A stretch of 64,000 nt of DNA from Heliopora coerulea. Lineage: Eukaryota > Cnidaria > Anthozoa > Scleralcyonacea > Helioporidae. The DNA lies in the NCBI GenBank assembly GCA_030142905.1, contig JASJOG010000008.1, positions 3,242,501 to 3,306,500 on the forward strand, in the 5' to 3' direction. The notes beneath the pieces are model-generated. The model did no database searches. It saw only the letters and a program-made list of their open reading frames with translations, and was not told where the DNA came from. Shown here piece after piece: positions 45,726 through 56,935 of the stretch. Positions within the stretch are counted from its first letter, which is position 1; each line of letters begins with the position of its first letter. The position numbers and the translations under genes are program-made.

Positions 45726-45995
45726 TTCAAGGGAGAGAATCGAGGACCTTGACTTAACGTTTTACTTCAGTACGATTCGTTCTCCTGCACTGATGAAGAA
45801 GTCTTCCGAAGGCACCCTTTAGTGAATTGGCTTTGCAATCGTTTTGCAATTGAAATTCTTTCGAATGAAGAGTCTTGATTTTAATGACAAAGCTCTGCAT
45901 GAGGTACAGTGGGTATGTATTTTGGAATGCATATGTACTTTCGTGGAGAAAAAGCTCTTCCACTGGCCAATTACATCTATCACCAAGCTCAGTTT

Positions 45996-46008
45996 ATTAT
46001 ATATACTG
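45996..46008 (-). promoter_or_regulatory. Possible TATA box of the mucin-like gene
   Basis: CAGTATATATAATAA on the minus strand, about 275 bases upstream of the start codon; transcription would begin near 45970 and give a roughly 245-base leader. No intervening exon is required. AT-rich background makes chance occurrence likely. Confidence 0.3.
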
Positions 46009-46009
46009 T

Positions 46010-49000
46010 GATAAAAATTAAAGAGTATTTTCTTACAAGGTTAGTACCTTCTGTATCAGCTTCCATATTGCAATAAGTCGACCAGCGTGAGTGCTTAAAT
46101 CTCCTTGGCGATTGATAAACACGGATAAACAGTTATCCTGAGTGAACAGGAGGGATTCAGCACCAACCTTTTGGCCAAAGGGAGAATTCTTTAGGATTAT
46201 CCCTTGGATTTTTTCTCCTCAATCCTCAAATTACCCTCATCAGTTTTTCAACAGCTTTTAGCTTTAGATTAGCTGGTATTTTAAATTTCTGATCAAACTT
46301 ATTCTCTGTTTGATAAGTAAATTTCTAGATGTGCAAAAATAATTTAATATTTTATATAAAATCAATGCTATAATTGCTTATTATAGCATATGGAGTCCGT
46401 AAAACTGACCAATTTAGTTCATCTTCACCGCTGAACAGTCAGTTTCACTGATGTACAAAATTGCGAACTCACTAATATTCCCAAGTCACTTTCTTGAGTT
46501 TAATAGTAACAGGATCACTGCACACTTGTTACAATTTCTACTATTTTGACTGTTCACAGGAAAAGATCAACCCGGTTGTTGAAGTTCAATGGTGTAATCT
46601 ACATTCAGTACCATTGATGGAAAATAAAAATATCTAAAACTCATAGCTACAGGTCACTAGTTTTCGACAGTTGACTCTGCTTTTTTATGGGTAGCGTTTG
46701 TCCGACAAGTTTTACTTATTCTCAGATGCAGTTAGTCCAGACTTAAAAATATACAACATACCTGGAAATAGTGTATGCTCACTGTGAGTAAATCACGTAT
46801 TTGCAAAGACGGTTTGTTTTCTTACGCTAATTTTGTTTACTACCTCATTTGAGCTAATCAAAACTTGTAAAATTTGGATAAAAACATTAGCTGTGTAAAA
46901 TCAGCCATAGCCTCAAGGCCAATGCATGTGCATGGGATTTATCGACTGTAAAATCTTTGGGTTTTTGTCAATTTCTGTACATATGCTGGTTAATATATGT
47001 TCTATCATGAATGTGATGAGATGAATCTAAACATTATCAAAACACTTTGAGAAAACGAAAAATGTCCCACATATATATTTTCTCCCATATTCTGTATTAT
47101 GTAGTTCATGTATAGATGCACTGGGGGAGTCGAAAAGGTTTTATACCTTCAAAATATGGTACGTTTGGCATAGATTTTTATAGTGAATAGAAAACTGCGT
47201 AAAACCACATTTTTTTCTTAATACATCAAGATCGGTCCAAATAAGATTGGTTCGAAAACACCTAAACTTTCCAAGATTTTACTGAACTTACCTTTAATTT
47301 AAGGTTGATTTAACTTTAAAAAATGTCATGTTATGCTATTAATTTAACTTGTTCCAATTCGTCCGCAAAATAGTCATTAAGAACTGAGCATTGCATGCAC
47401 TATAGTGATATTTAGTTGAAATTCCCCTGAATTTAATGCACGGCTTCACATTGATATGGAATACTTTATGTGAGCTACTGCAGTCTTTCTTGAGTCATTG
47501 ACTGCCATACATCTTTGAGTTACTTTAATCGATCTAGATCCTGTTAAATGAGTTCTAACATGATAATGTGCTCAGAAAAAAATTTTCATTCATCACATTC
47601 TGTGATCTTCTTAACTAATTTCAGGTGCTTTTTGATTCTTTTGTCCCATCATAAAATTGATCCTGTGTGATGAACATAATTATTTTACAAACATTGATAT
47701 GCGGGTTGAGTTAAGCCGACTAACAGAAGATAGAAAAAATAAAAATGAAGACGAACATCTTGATTTGCTAAATGGTGGATAGAAGTCTAAACATATACCC
47801 ACACAAACTCTTCAAAAGCAAACTATGTCGATACGGGACTCAATGTAAAATGCATGTGAATGCCAGCTAGAAATCAATTTGTGTTAACATCGTTGCACTC
47901 TTCTTATAAACTTTGTGCCTTACAAACAATATGTCAAGGTGTGAGGTTGTGAGTTTCATTTCTTAATTCCATACCTTAGGTAAACGGGGACGATTACCTT
48001 GTTGTCATTTTCTTAAGACAAGATGTTATAGCGGATTCACTTCACGTTTTACGAACATTCGCGTGTAAAATCAGGAAGACTAACTGATAGATTTTAAACA
48101 TCAAGAACTACATTTATAATTTGAGATCATATAGTTTGGCAGATCTTGATGGATGACTTGTACAAACGTTTGGTTTTACATATTTTCTTGTCTTTACTCT
48201 AGCCGATAGCAAATTAGCCATATTTTCAAAAGTTGGTTACTTTTTTTAGTACACCCCTTGTATATCTAGTCTGGAAGTTTCGGTTTGCATTTATTTGTCA
48301 AAGTATTCAGGGAACTAGTCGGACAATTGGCTAAAAGCTGTGTATTAGAATGAATACGGAAAAGCTCTCGTCATCACATATGCAGCCCTAATGGCAAGAA
48401 GAATTTACTCCCTAGGTATAGAAACCCTCGTGAATGTTCGGTTGAACTCGAAATGGTGTAAGCACTCGACCTCCGGGCTTGTGTTCTCTACGCTATTTCC
48501 CGTTCTCCCGATTTTCACTCGTGTACTTATAAGTGGATGAAAATACGGAAATTTCTTCCGTTTCGTAAATATAAAAAGGCACTGAGTCAACATAAAATTA
48601 TTGTGAAACTACTTATCATACATCTATTCCAGACATAAAAATCTCGTGATTCATATTACAGAGTCACGATTCTTAAGTTGAACTGCTAAGTTAGCTAATT
48701 CCATCCCTACTAAAAATATTCACGGTATGAGTTGCCCTTTGTGTCGGTTATCGTGTGTTTGTTGATGAGTAGAATTCTTCCCTTGACAACTGTTTCAAGA
48801 CACAGCCCTACTGCTCATCAGCCCACGCTTAGAGATCTTACTGTTCTATCGATAGTGCAGTTCAAACACTGTTATATGCTCAAATAAAATAATCCAAGGA
48901 TGAGATATAAATTTCACAAAAAGAGCTTCTTTCCTGGATAATATTTATAAATTCTCTCGCTTTGTGTCCACAGGTGATTCATTGTGTAATGCCATCGAGA

Positions 49001-49518
49001 ATTTTCTGTGTTATTGCTTAATACATCTACTACATTTACAAAGTGTGCTATATCTCAAACAAAAAGCTCTTTGTTCATGTCATGCGCAAAGAACTTTTGG
49101 AATGTAACTCATTATATCGACTAGTGTAACATTGCTTCGCTAATTTGATCCAACGCAAAAGTTGTAATTGCTGTTGCAGTTCCAGACAAAATCGTGCAGG
49201 CAATTGTTGTAGGAATAAATTAAGAACTTCAATTAACCCTTTGACCTATCGAACACCGAGAACAAAAGGACAGATGAATGAACCATGCAAAAACGAAGAG
49301 GGAGCCAAGAACAAAGTAAAATTTAAGGGTAAAAGCGATGTTTGACATGCAGCAGAGATTGTCCTTAAGTATTAACCCAAAAGATCGATGAACAGTCTAT
49401 CAACTATCAACAGAAAAACAAACTGCTTTCATGCATTTTCCTTCATTGTTTTTATTCATACCTGTAAATCAAACTCAAGTAATTTATCTCTGAGAAGGAA
49501 TATGTTTTATCATATGTT
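46010..49518. other. Intergenic, no recognised feature
   Basis: AT-rich with scattered stops on all frames; no coding block, RNA gene or clear repeat. A CTGATGAG...GAAAC-like string near 48785-48825 was considered and rejected as a ribozyme. Confidence 0.4.
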
Positions 49519-50046
49519 TTGGCATACCAAGGGCAGGGGGAGTGCATCCGGTTTTTTCGCATTGAACTGTTGCGGCAATTCGGTGATTTTAAGTCAGTTA
49601 CTCCGAGACTATCGTCACAGAATAGTTGTTATGGCAAACAAAAGCACTCCTGTTAAAGTAACAGACTTTCTGTCCTCTTCATCAAACGATATTTGTATAA
49701 TATGTTACGAACACTTGAAAAAAAGTAACGGGAAAATGTTGTGAAGCATGGACACAGAATCAGTCTGTGGAGATCAGATAAGAAAACGGATGCGTGTACA
49801 ATTGTCGAAGAATTCCTGCAAAATTCCTAATTGAAAAAGCTAAAGATAAGGCTGCGGAATGTTTTATGAGGCAGCAAGTAAAGCGTGGATGGACACTGAG
49901 AGATGAATCTCAAAATAAAACAGCTTCAAAAGCTCGACGATCGATACTTCCTGAGAAAGCGAATGTCTCTGTTGGTAATAGTCCATTAAAGAAGGTGAGA
50001 CTTGTTTTACTTAATTTAAGAAATCTTTTAGTACGTAGGCTGCTCA
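49519..50046 (+). pseudogene. Decayed exon copy, left arm of inverted pair
   Basis: Near-identical to the reverse complement of 50487-51107 but with about 95 bases deleted near 49828. Encodes fragments STPVKVTDFLSSSSNDICII and CYEHLKK, then in another frame AKDKAAECFMRQQVKRGWTL and ARRSILPEKANVSVGNSPLK, ending at a donor-like AAGAAG|GTGAGA. Frames broken. The protein family is not recognised beyond a possible Cys-pair zinc-binding N-terminus. Confidence 0.55.
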
Positions 50047-50486
50047 GCTAGCCCTATGTTGACCCTCCTGTATACCTTTAGATTGATTTCATCAGTTTTT
50101 GAGACTATATATTATATGTAGGTGATTTGTTTCTTTTGAGTCAGCAGACGTATAGCACTTGATAAGTGGTCTGCCGAAATGCATCGTGCTCTTTCTTAAT
50201 TCTTTAGGCCTACTCTTTCGTAGCATTTTACCTCTCTTTAAGTTTCATACAGTTCTCTTAAGAACTAAACGGTCCAGCAGTACCTAAATCTTGGTAACTG
50301 TGATCCTTTTTTTGGTTTTTCATTTCATTTTCTCTTACTTCATTGTAAATGACCAATCACCATAGTATCAACGTATTTGAAAACCGTGTTAAAATCATAA
50401 TAAATATAAAGACAACCAAAGCTACTTCAAAACGGAAAAAAGCATAAACATACAGCTCACGCTAAATACTTCCAAAGCCTTCGGTG

Positions 50487-51107
50487 AGCAGCCTACGTAC
50501 TAAAAGATTTCTTAATTTAAGTAAAACAAGTCTCACCTTCTTTAATGGACTATTACCAACAGAGACATTTGCTTTCTCAGGAAGTATCGATCGTCGAGCT
50601 TTTGAAGCTGTTTTGTTTTGAGATTCATCTCTCAGTGTCCATCCACGCTTTACTTGCTGCCTCATAAAACATTCCGCAGCCTTATCTTTAGCTTTTTCAA
50701 TTAGCACTCGACTGTCATACATTAGTTTTTGTACGGCCTTTTTTCAAACGGTTCAAACAAGGACGGCAAATGCATTTCAAATCCTTCCTTTGCTCTAAAG
50801 TACATTGCAGGAATTCTTCGACAATTGTACACGCTTCCGTTTTCTTATCTGATCTCCACAGACTGATTCTGTGCCCATGCTTCACAACACTTTCCCCATA
50901 GTTTTTTTCAAGTGTTCGTAACATATTATACAAATATCGTTTGATGAAGAGGACAGAAAGTCCGTTACTTTAACAGGAGTGCTTTTGTTTACCATAACAA
51001 CTATTCTGTGTCGATAGTCTCGGAGTAACTGACTTAAAATCACCGAATTGCCGCAACAGTTCAATGCGAAAAAACCGGATGCACTCCCCCTCCCCTTGGT
51101 ATGCCAT
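50487..51107 (-). pseudogene. Decayed exon copy, right arm of inverted pair
   Basis: Longer version of the left arm. Across three frames it encodes DICIICYEHLKK, then NYGESVVKHGHRISLWRSDK ... CTLEQRKDLKCICRPCLNRL, then VLIEKAKDKAAECFMRQQVK. C-x-x-C ... C-x-C-x-x-C pairs about 60 residues apart resemble a ZAD-like or other zinc-binding N-terminal domain. Two homopolymer-type frame breaks, the first shared with the left arm, so it predates the inversion-duplication. Confidence 0.55.
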
Positions 51108-51183
51108 GTGACGCATTATAAGCAAATACTTTTCATTGGCCACGTCTGATCATAAAGAGATGCCGCTACTGTTGAGTTTTGGG

Positions 51184-51300
51184 CAGATACCACTGATCTC
51201 TAAATAACACTGGATAGAGCAACTCCAGTCTCTCGCTCAGCGAAAATTGAAGTCGGAAGTGAAGCTGAAAATTTCACAGGGCCATATTGGAAGGACCCAC
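51184..51300. repeat. Long-range inverted repeat, left arm
   Basis: CCACTGATCTCTAAATAA, ACTGGATAGAGC and ATATTGGAAGGACC words recur inverted at 53414-53512. Could be terminal repeats of a 2.3-kb element or two independent copies. Confidence 0.5.
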
Positions 51301-53413
51301 TTGTTATACAGCCATTACTGAATTATGATTTTCGCTCTTAATGGTTGTGATTTCAACGAAAACCAGTTAACCATTACATTTTTAGCAATAAAACGTATCT
51401 TTCGATAGTGGAGAACTTTCAACGTGGCCAGAATAACTGAAAATCAGCAGAAATTCGATGATTTTTACCCTAGCGAAGACCGGTGCCAGTCACCTCTTTG
51501 AAGAAATGTGACTAAAGTAAGAAAAAAGTTGCCGATAACATTATGTAACTTTAGCAGTTTGACAGTGACTTAACAATAAAGAGGAGATATTACCGTTTCT
51601 TTATTCGTCTTGTCTTTCTGTTTGGATCTCGAGTTTACCAAGTGTATGTATTCGAGGTTTTATTTAAATTACTGTATTTGCCAAACAAATTCAACAATTT
51701 CCTGACTATCAATGACGATGAGCTTTTGACGAAAATAAACTTTGACTAACTCTTTTGCCGGGATCAATTACTGAATGAACCATGCAAACCCAATTTACTG
51801 CTAGATGTTGCTGATCAGAGAAGATGGGTTCTGTACTCTTATAAAGGTTTGTAGTGACAAATTATAACCTGGCCAGCGGACTGGTGAGACAAAAACTTGA
51901 TGTAGCAACAATAGACAAGGGACAAAAGGGGTGGAAAACGACGACAGTATCATGCGAAGTTGTGTTTGTTAATAAAGATATTTCATACATAATTGAGTGA
52001 ATTTTACAGGTTCAATACGTGCATTTTGTTTGCACTAGTGCATGTAGTAAACCTGAGTTCACAGCCGTTTGTTGTGATTTAATATGAAGTTTTTTTAATG
52101 TTTTTCACGTTTTTGATATAGCTTCGAGTTACAGCTTCATCAGTATTGTTGTACTTGTACAGTAATCAAATCATTCATGTGAATCAATGTGAAATATGCT
52201 GTTTGAAGCTGCTTTGTGAGTGGGAGTTGGAGAACGTCTGGGTCCAAGTCGAACGAAAATTAGTTAGGTTTTTTTCTTTATAGTGTTCACAGAGCTCAAT
52301 CTGCTGTATGGTAGATTCTCCTGTTCATAAAAGTCACATTTTTGCTCTTATCAAGTGCATAGCAAAGTACTACAGGAAAATTCATTATTGTTGTCTTGAG
52401 AAGGAAACAAAAGCTAACCTTTCTCGTACAAATCAGAAAAAGTTAACTTTGTCCTCTTCCAGCAACAGTAAGTACCAAAATCTAATCTACAGTAATATTG
52501 GATAATCTACTCAGTCACTGCATGCATTTGTGTAAGTGTTCACCTATCCATGGAAGTGTCAATTGTGGTGTAAAACTAAATATATACCCAGAAAAACAGA
52601 CGTGCAAACATACCCTGAGTAAAAACTGGAAAGCTTATGACTTCTTGAGTCAAATGAACCCTATCATCATGGTTATTAGTGGGAATCTCTAACCACTAAG
52701 CAACAGCAACTAAGGTGGTCAAGCAAAGGTTACATGTGTCAACCCATCTATCACCTGAGAAATAGATGTTCAAACTACTGAAGTACAAAGGTGAAGAATG
52801 TTAAGGAAATGTGTTTATCAATGTATCGCTGACCTGGCATTAGCAGTAAAATCTAGGATCCAAATTATCAACATATTAATTTTCAGACGGTGAAGGCAAG
52901 TCATATACAAGAATATCTCACTGAAATACGACCACGAAAACCTCACTATGAGGTTTCATGTTAGAACTCTTCGAATAAACGGCCAAGTTCGATTTTCACA
53001 TATTTCGGTTCAAGTGTTCAAACACATGTACAGCATCAGCGGGAAATTTGCAGTTTAATACATCCTGGGGTTTTATCAGCAACAAATGAATCAGGACTTT
53101 GGCAAAACACATCACAGAAAATCGGCAAATAATAAGGGTTACTTAAAAAACACAGAAAGAAACAAATACACAAGAGTCTCTTACAGACTCGATAGTCCTT
53201 AAACGAATTTTGAAGCAAGTATACAGACGGATGCATTTCGCAAAATAAAGCATTTGCAAAACAAAAAAAAAATTCAGAGTATTCTTTTATTACTTAAAAT
53301 AAGATTAAGAACCTTAATTTTGTTGTTAAGTCATCTCAACCTTCCTGAGATTGGCGAAAAATGCCGTTTAACAGCTACAACTCCTATTTACGCCATGTTG
53401 TTTGGGGCCTGGT
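51301..53413. other. Interior of the long-range inverted repeat, no coding block
   Basis: Only short chance frames (52308-52505 and 52498-52692 plus, 53036-53236 minus) with no domain sense. Confidence 0.4.
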
Positions 53414-53512
53414 TGGTCCTTCCAATATAGCCGCCGCTCTTTGACTTCCGGCTTCACTTCTTCAGCCCAGTCGCTCTATCCAGTCTTATTTAGAGATCAG
53501 TGGCAGATACAT
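53414..53512. repeat. Long-range inverted repeat, right arm
   Basis: Inverse of 51184-51300 with small indels: GGTCCTTCCAATAT, GCTCTATCCAGT and TTATTTAGAGATCAGTGG. Confidence 0.5.
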
Positions 53513-53744
53513 ACTTCTGATGTCCGTATTTGACAAGTCTCTCTCTCCCTTCTCTCCCCTCACCGCTTCTGCTTTTCCGTGTGATACCGCAGACCATGGA
53601 CATCGTGTGACGACAGAGAGAGAGAGACTTGGAGTAAATCTAGCTTTAGCATAGCAACAGTTATGAATACTTTGGTCTGCCCTCGTATGGTTTGGCCTGC
53701 CAGGTAACAATCTGATTGCAGAGCAAAAGTTGTATTTACCTCCC

Positions 53745-53776
53745 TCCCTCCCCCCCCCCCCCCCCCCCACCCACCC
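53745..53776. repeat. Poly-C tract
   Basis: CCCTCCCTCC followed by about 18 consecutive C and CCACCCACCC. Possible i-motif/G4-forming sequence on the opposite strand; length may be unreliable in assembly. Confidence 0.8.
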
Positions 53777-54309
53777 TTTACGCATCGTAGGATAAAAATC
53801 AAAGCCCAGCTAAAAATGAGGAATAATGACAACGTAGGATAAAATTTAATGAAGACGTTTTGCTGCTTCTTCTAACATCGAAGAATGAATGACTGTGTAA
53901 TACATAAACAGGGAAAATTAAGGTTACATAATTATTACAGAGGTTATATTTCAGGCTATTTGAATATCAGGTGTTTGAGGAGATCACCTGAGATAAGAAG
54001 TGTGAGATTAAAAAAAAGACCCTGAACAGTAGAAGACTAAGTTAAGACAGGTAATCAAAGCAGAGAAATTGCTACTGAGCTCGTGGTGTTGAATAAGAGA
54101 TTGTGTTTGAGTATAAGAAGGTTTTCTCTCACAAAAACTTCAGAACAGGTAGAGTATGATGAAAGAATGACGTTTTCAGATAAAACTATGTATCTATTGC
54201 TGTGATCTCTTTCTTCTTCTCCCTTTTCATCTATATCTATATACCCATATATATAAAACTTCATGAGCCCTTTCCTCCAATAGTTCAAAAACACATAAAT
54301 CTTTTTAAA

Positions 54310-55260
54310 ATGAACTTTTATTTCTAAAACAACGTTTCAGGGCTGAGCTCCTTCTTCAAGTACAATATACTAGCTGACCTGAGATTTTATAGTTCCTGAA
54401 TACCACTTAAAAGTCCATTAGCCTCTACAAATGGCACAAATTCCAGATTGTACAATATTTAATCCACAAGGAGCATAACAATTTAGTTAATCTATCCAAA
54501 ATCCCTCCCTTACAGTTGGTTGACTAACATCAGTAACATCTATTATCTGAATTTGAATATCTTCCACCCCCGTAAGACCTTCAGTATAAAAGTGAGAATA
54601 CAAATTTTGTCCACAAATCCCCCTTTTTCCTTGACCATATCTGCTTAGAGAACATCGATGATTATTAAATCGAGTTCTAAAAGCAGTTATGGTACTCCCA
54701 ACATGTTGTTTACTGCAAATTTTACACGTAAGCAAATAAACTACCCCTGCCGAATCACAATTAAAGGAATGATTGATATGGAAAGTGCGGTCCTTAACTG
54801 AACTTTCAAAAACCGAACCAACCTTAACTAATTTATGTATTTGACAACGCTTCTTTCCACAACAATGCATACCATTAACCCTCTGCGTATTTTCTCTTAA
54901 TTTAGCTCTAACCAAATGATCTTTAAAATTTTTTTGTCTGCTAAACCTTAACAATGGGACCTCAGGTAATATTCCATTAAGAACTTCAGAATAATTGACT
55001 AATACTTGTAATTCCCTAAAAATCTTATGGACGTCAAGTAAAGCAGGGTGATAAACTAAAACAAGACATATTCGCTCAGTTGTACTTGTACTGCAATTTA
55101 AATCTTTGTCTTTTAATAATTCTTTCCGATCCAAACACCTAATCATGTCCACTTAACTCTCCACAAGAGCCTGACTATAACCCCTTTTCTCTAACACTGA
55201 TTTTAATTCAATCACTCTCGTTTCAAAGCTCTCTTTCAAAACTATGTATAAATCTATATT
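54310..55260 (-). pseudogene. Penelope-like element 3' part (GIY-YIG endonuclease)
   Basis: Open frame 54487-55152 (221 codons) contains PLLRFSRQKNFKDHLVRAKL (the conserved linker of Penelope-like polymerases), a Cys/His cluster (CCGKKRCQIHKL), and the GIY-YIG nuclease core GVVYLLTCKICSKQHVGST with TAFRTRFNNH. Upstream, 55153-55240 continues the same frame across one TAA (ELKSVLEKRGYSQALVES*). The 3' flank holds the CTTGAAGAAGGAGCTCAGCC string seen next to many such elements. The reverse transcriptase domain is missing: 5'-truncated. Known PLEs combine RT with this nuclease for target nicking. Confidence 0.88.
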
Positions 55261-56269
55261 TATCTCTGCATCTATATCGAAACTGGAGAAAATAAATGAT
55301 GGGCTGTTAGGTTTACACATTATAAATGAAATAGATGTTGAGACGTTCTCTGACTAGAGAATTTTATTCGCCGAGTTTTCGGTTACAAACCAGCAGTCCT
55401 CGATAGGTTTGAACATATATGGAAAAGTATCATTTTTAAAATCGTCTTTTAAAACGTCTTTCTGGACTGGAACGATAACTCGAGGTGGAATTTTGAAGCC
55501 AAAAATGGCGGATATGGAGGCCGCCATGTACGTTAAACCCAGTAATTTTAGTGAAAATGTACGACGATTAAATCTTCAATTTACTTGAGTAAAAATTTTG
55601 CCAGGTAAATAATGAAGAATACAGTACATACCTCAATAATACACCTTTTGTCAAAGCTGTTCCTAGCGACCTACAATTGCGAAAAGGATGAATTATTTGG
55701 AAAAAAAGAGCAAAATTTGAGTTCGAAACTGCGCAGAACTTACGGGTTATTCTTATTTTTCATCGCTGTCCAGAGGGATTTAGGATTTTAAGCCATAGAT
55801 TCAACTAGTTCAACCTTATACCTTGTTTCAAACTTAGTTTTCAGGCTTGTCAATTCTAAATCTAACGAAGAAACCAACGATTTAATTGGTAAAACTACAA
55901 GATCACTGCCTCTCGGTGTTTTTGCTATGGGTGGACTTCACGTTGTTAGACGCCTGTCAACACGAACCGCGAAGAATGATTTTTCTCACACGAATTTGTA
56001 GGCAGACAATTGCCATATTTTAAAAAAAAAAGTTCGGTTTTCTGCATTTGGTTTAGGTTAAAGATGTTTAAATTAATTTCAAATTTTCATTTATCGTAAT
56101 ATTGTATCATTTCTATGACCTACAAATGTCCAATATTTGACGTTTCTAGTCCTGAAGGTTTTTTGACATCTCAGCAAACAAAATATAGTAAGGTATCCTT
56201 CCTCAAATTTTCCGACAGAAAGGCCTTAAAGGAGGCCTTAAAGACAGAAAACGTAAACTAAAATCGATT
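55261..56269. other. Intergenic, YY1-like GGCGGATATGGAGGCCGCCAT
   Basis: At about 55504-55526 AAATGGCGG and CCGCCATG lie in opposed orientation, resembling paired YY1 sites. No exon found beside them. Confidence 0.25.
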
Positions 56270-56935
56270 GAGTGCCACAGCAATGTTGTGAACACGTCGA
56301 GATTCGTTGTAGAACTTTACAAGAAATACATTGGCAGATGGTGAGCACTTGTTTTGTGATTGCTTAAATTTTGTGCTCAATTATTTTCGTATAAATGTGA
56401 AAAGACAATGAGTATATGGTAAAATAAGTTTAATCTTTTTTTTCAACTTTTTACTGCCCAAAAGAAAGTTTAGATGGGCCGTTTCATATATATCCAAAAT
56501 GGCAATATAGTGACGACGTCGGGGAGACTTAGTATTTGAAAGTTCCTGTTGGGCACAACACACTGGGTAGTACCGTTAAGGAGTTGCGTAAAAAGGCTGG
56601 TATTAAAGAAAACCGAGCTAAACGCTCTCGGAAAGCGACGACGGCAATGAGAGGTATAGAGAAAGGAGTTCCTGATTAGTTACCAATGGAACGCCTGGGC
56701 CATTGATTAGTGTCATCTCTGCATATGTACCAACGGCCTACGGAGTATCAAAGAAAAATGCCATCACTTGTTCTCGATGACAACGTGACGGTAACAGATG
56801 ATGAACCGAGTTCAAAACGAGTGTGTCAGTCGAGTCAGGAAGAACATGTGAAAGAAGCTTGGACAGCGAGTGCACGTAGGGCAAAAATGCTGTTTAAAAA
56901 TTGTACTTTGCATGTTAACAGGTTCAGCTAATGTT
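56270..56935 (+). pseudogene. Crypton/DUF3504-like tyrosine recombinase relic
   Basis: RFVVELYKKYIGR (near 56299-56340) then, after about 200 unmatched bases, one frame from about 56540 to 56931: VPVGHNTLGSTVKELRKKAG, ENRAKRSRKATTAMRGIEKG, MERLGH, MYQRPTEYQRKMPSLVL. This matches the C-terminal half of Crypton-derived DUF3504 proteins (KCTD1/ZMYM2/QRICH1 relatives): P-V-G-x-N-T-L, an S-L-R-A-T-x-like box (here SRKAT), x-x-R-x-G-H and the Y-x-R after it, in which Tyr is the nucleophile. Two in-frame stops (TAG about 56677, TGA about 56705) and the altered Arg box indicate a dead copy. Confidence 0.62.

Noticed and set aside
48780..48830. Hammerhead ribozyme (CTGATGAG ... GAAAC on minus)
   Set aside because: Extra bases between the possible stem II and GAAA and no convincing stem I or III.
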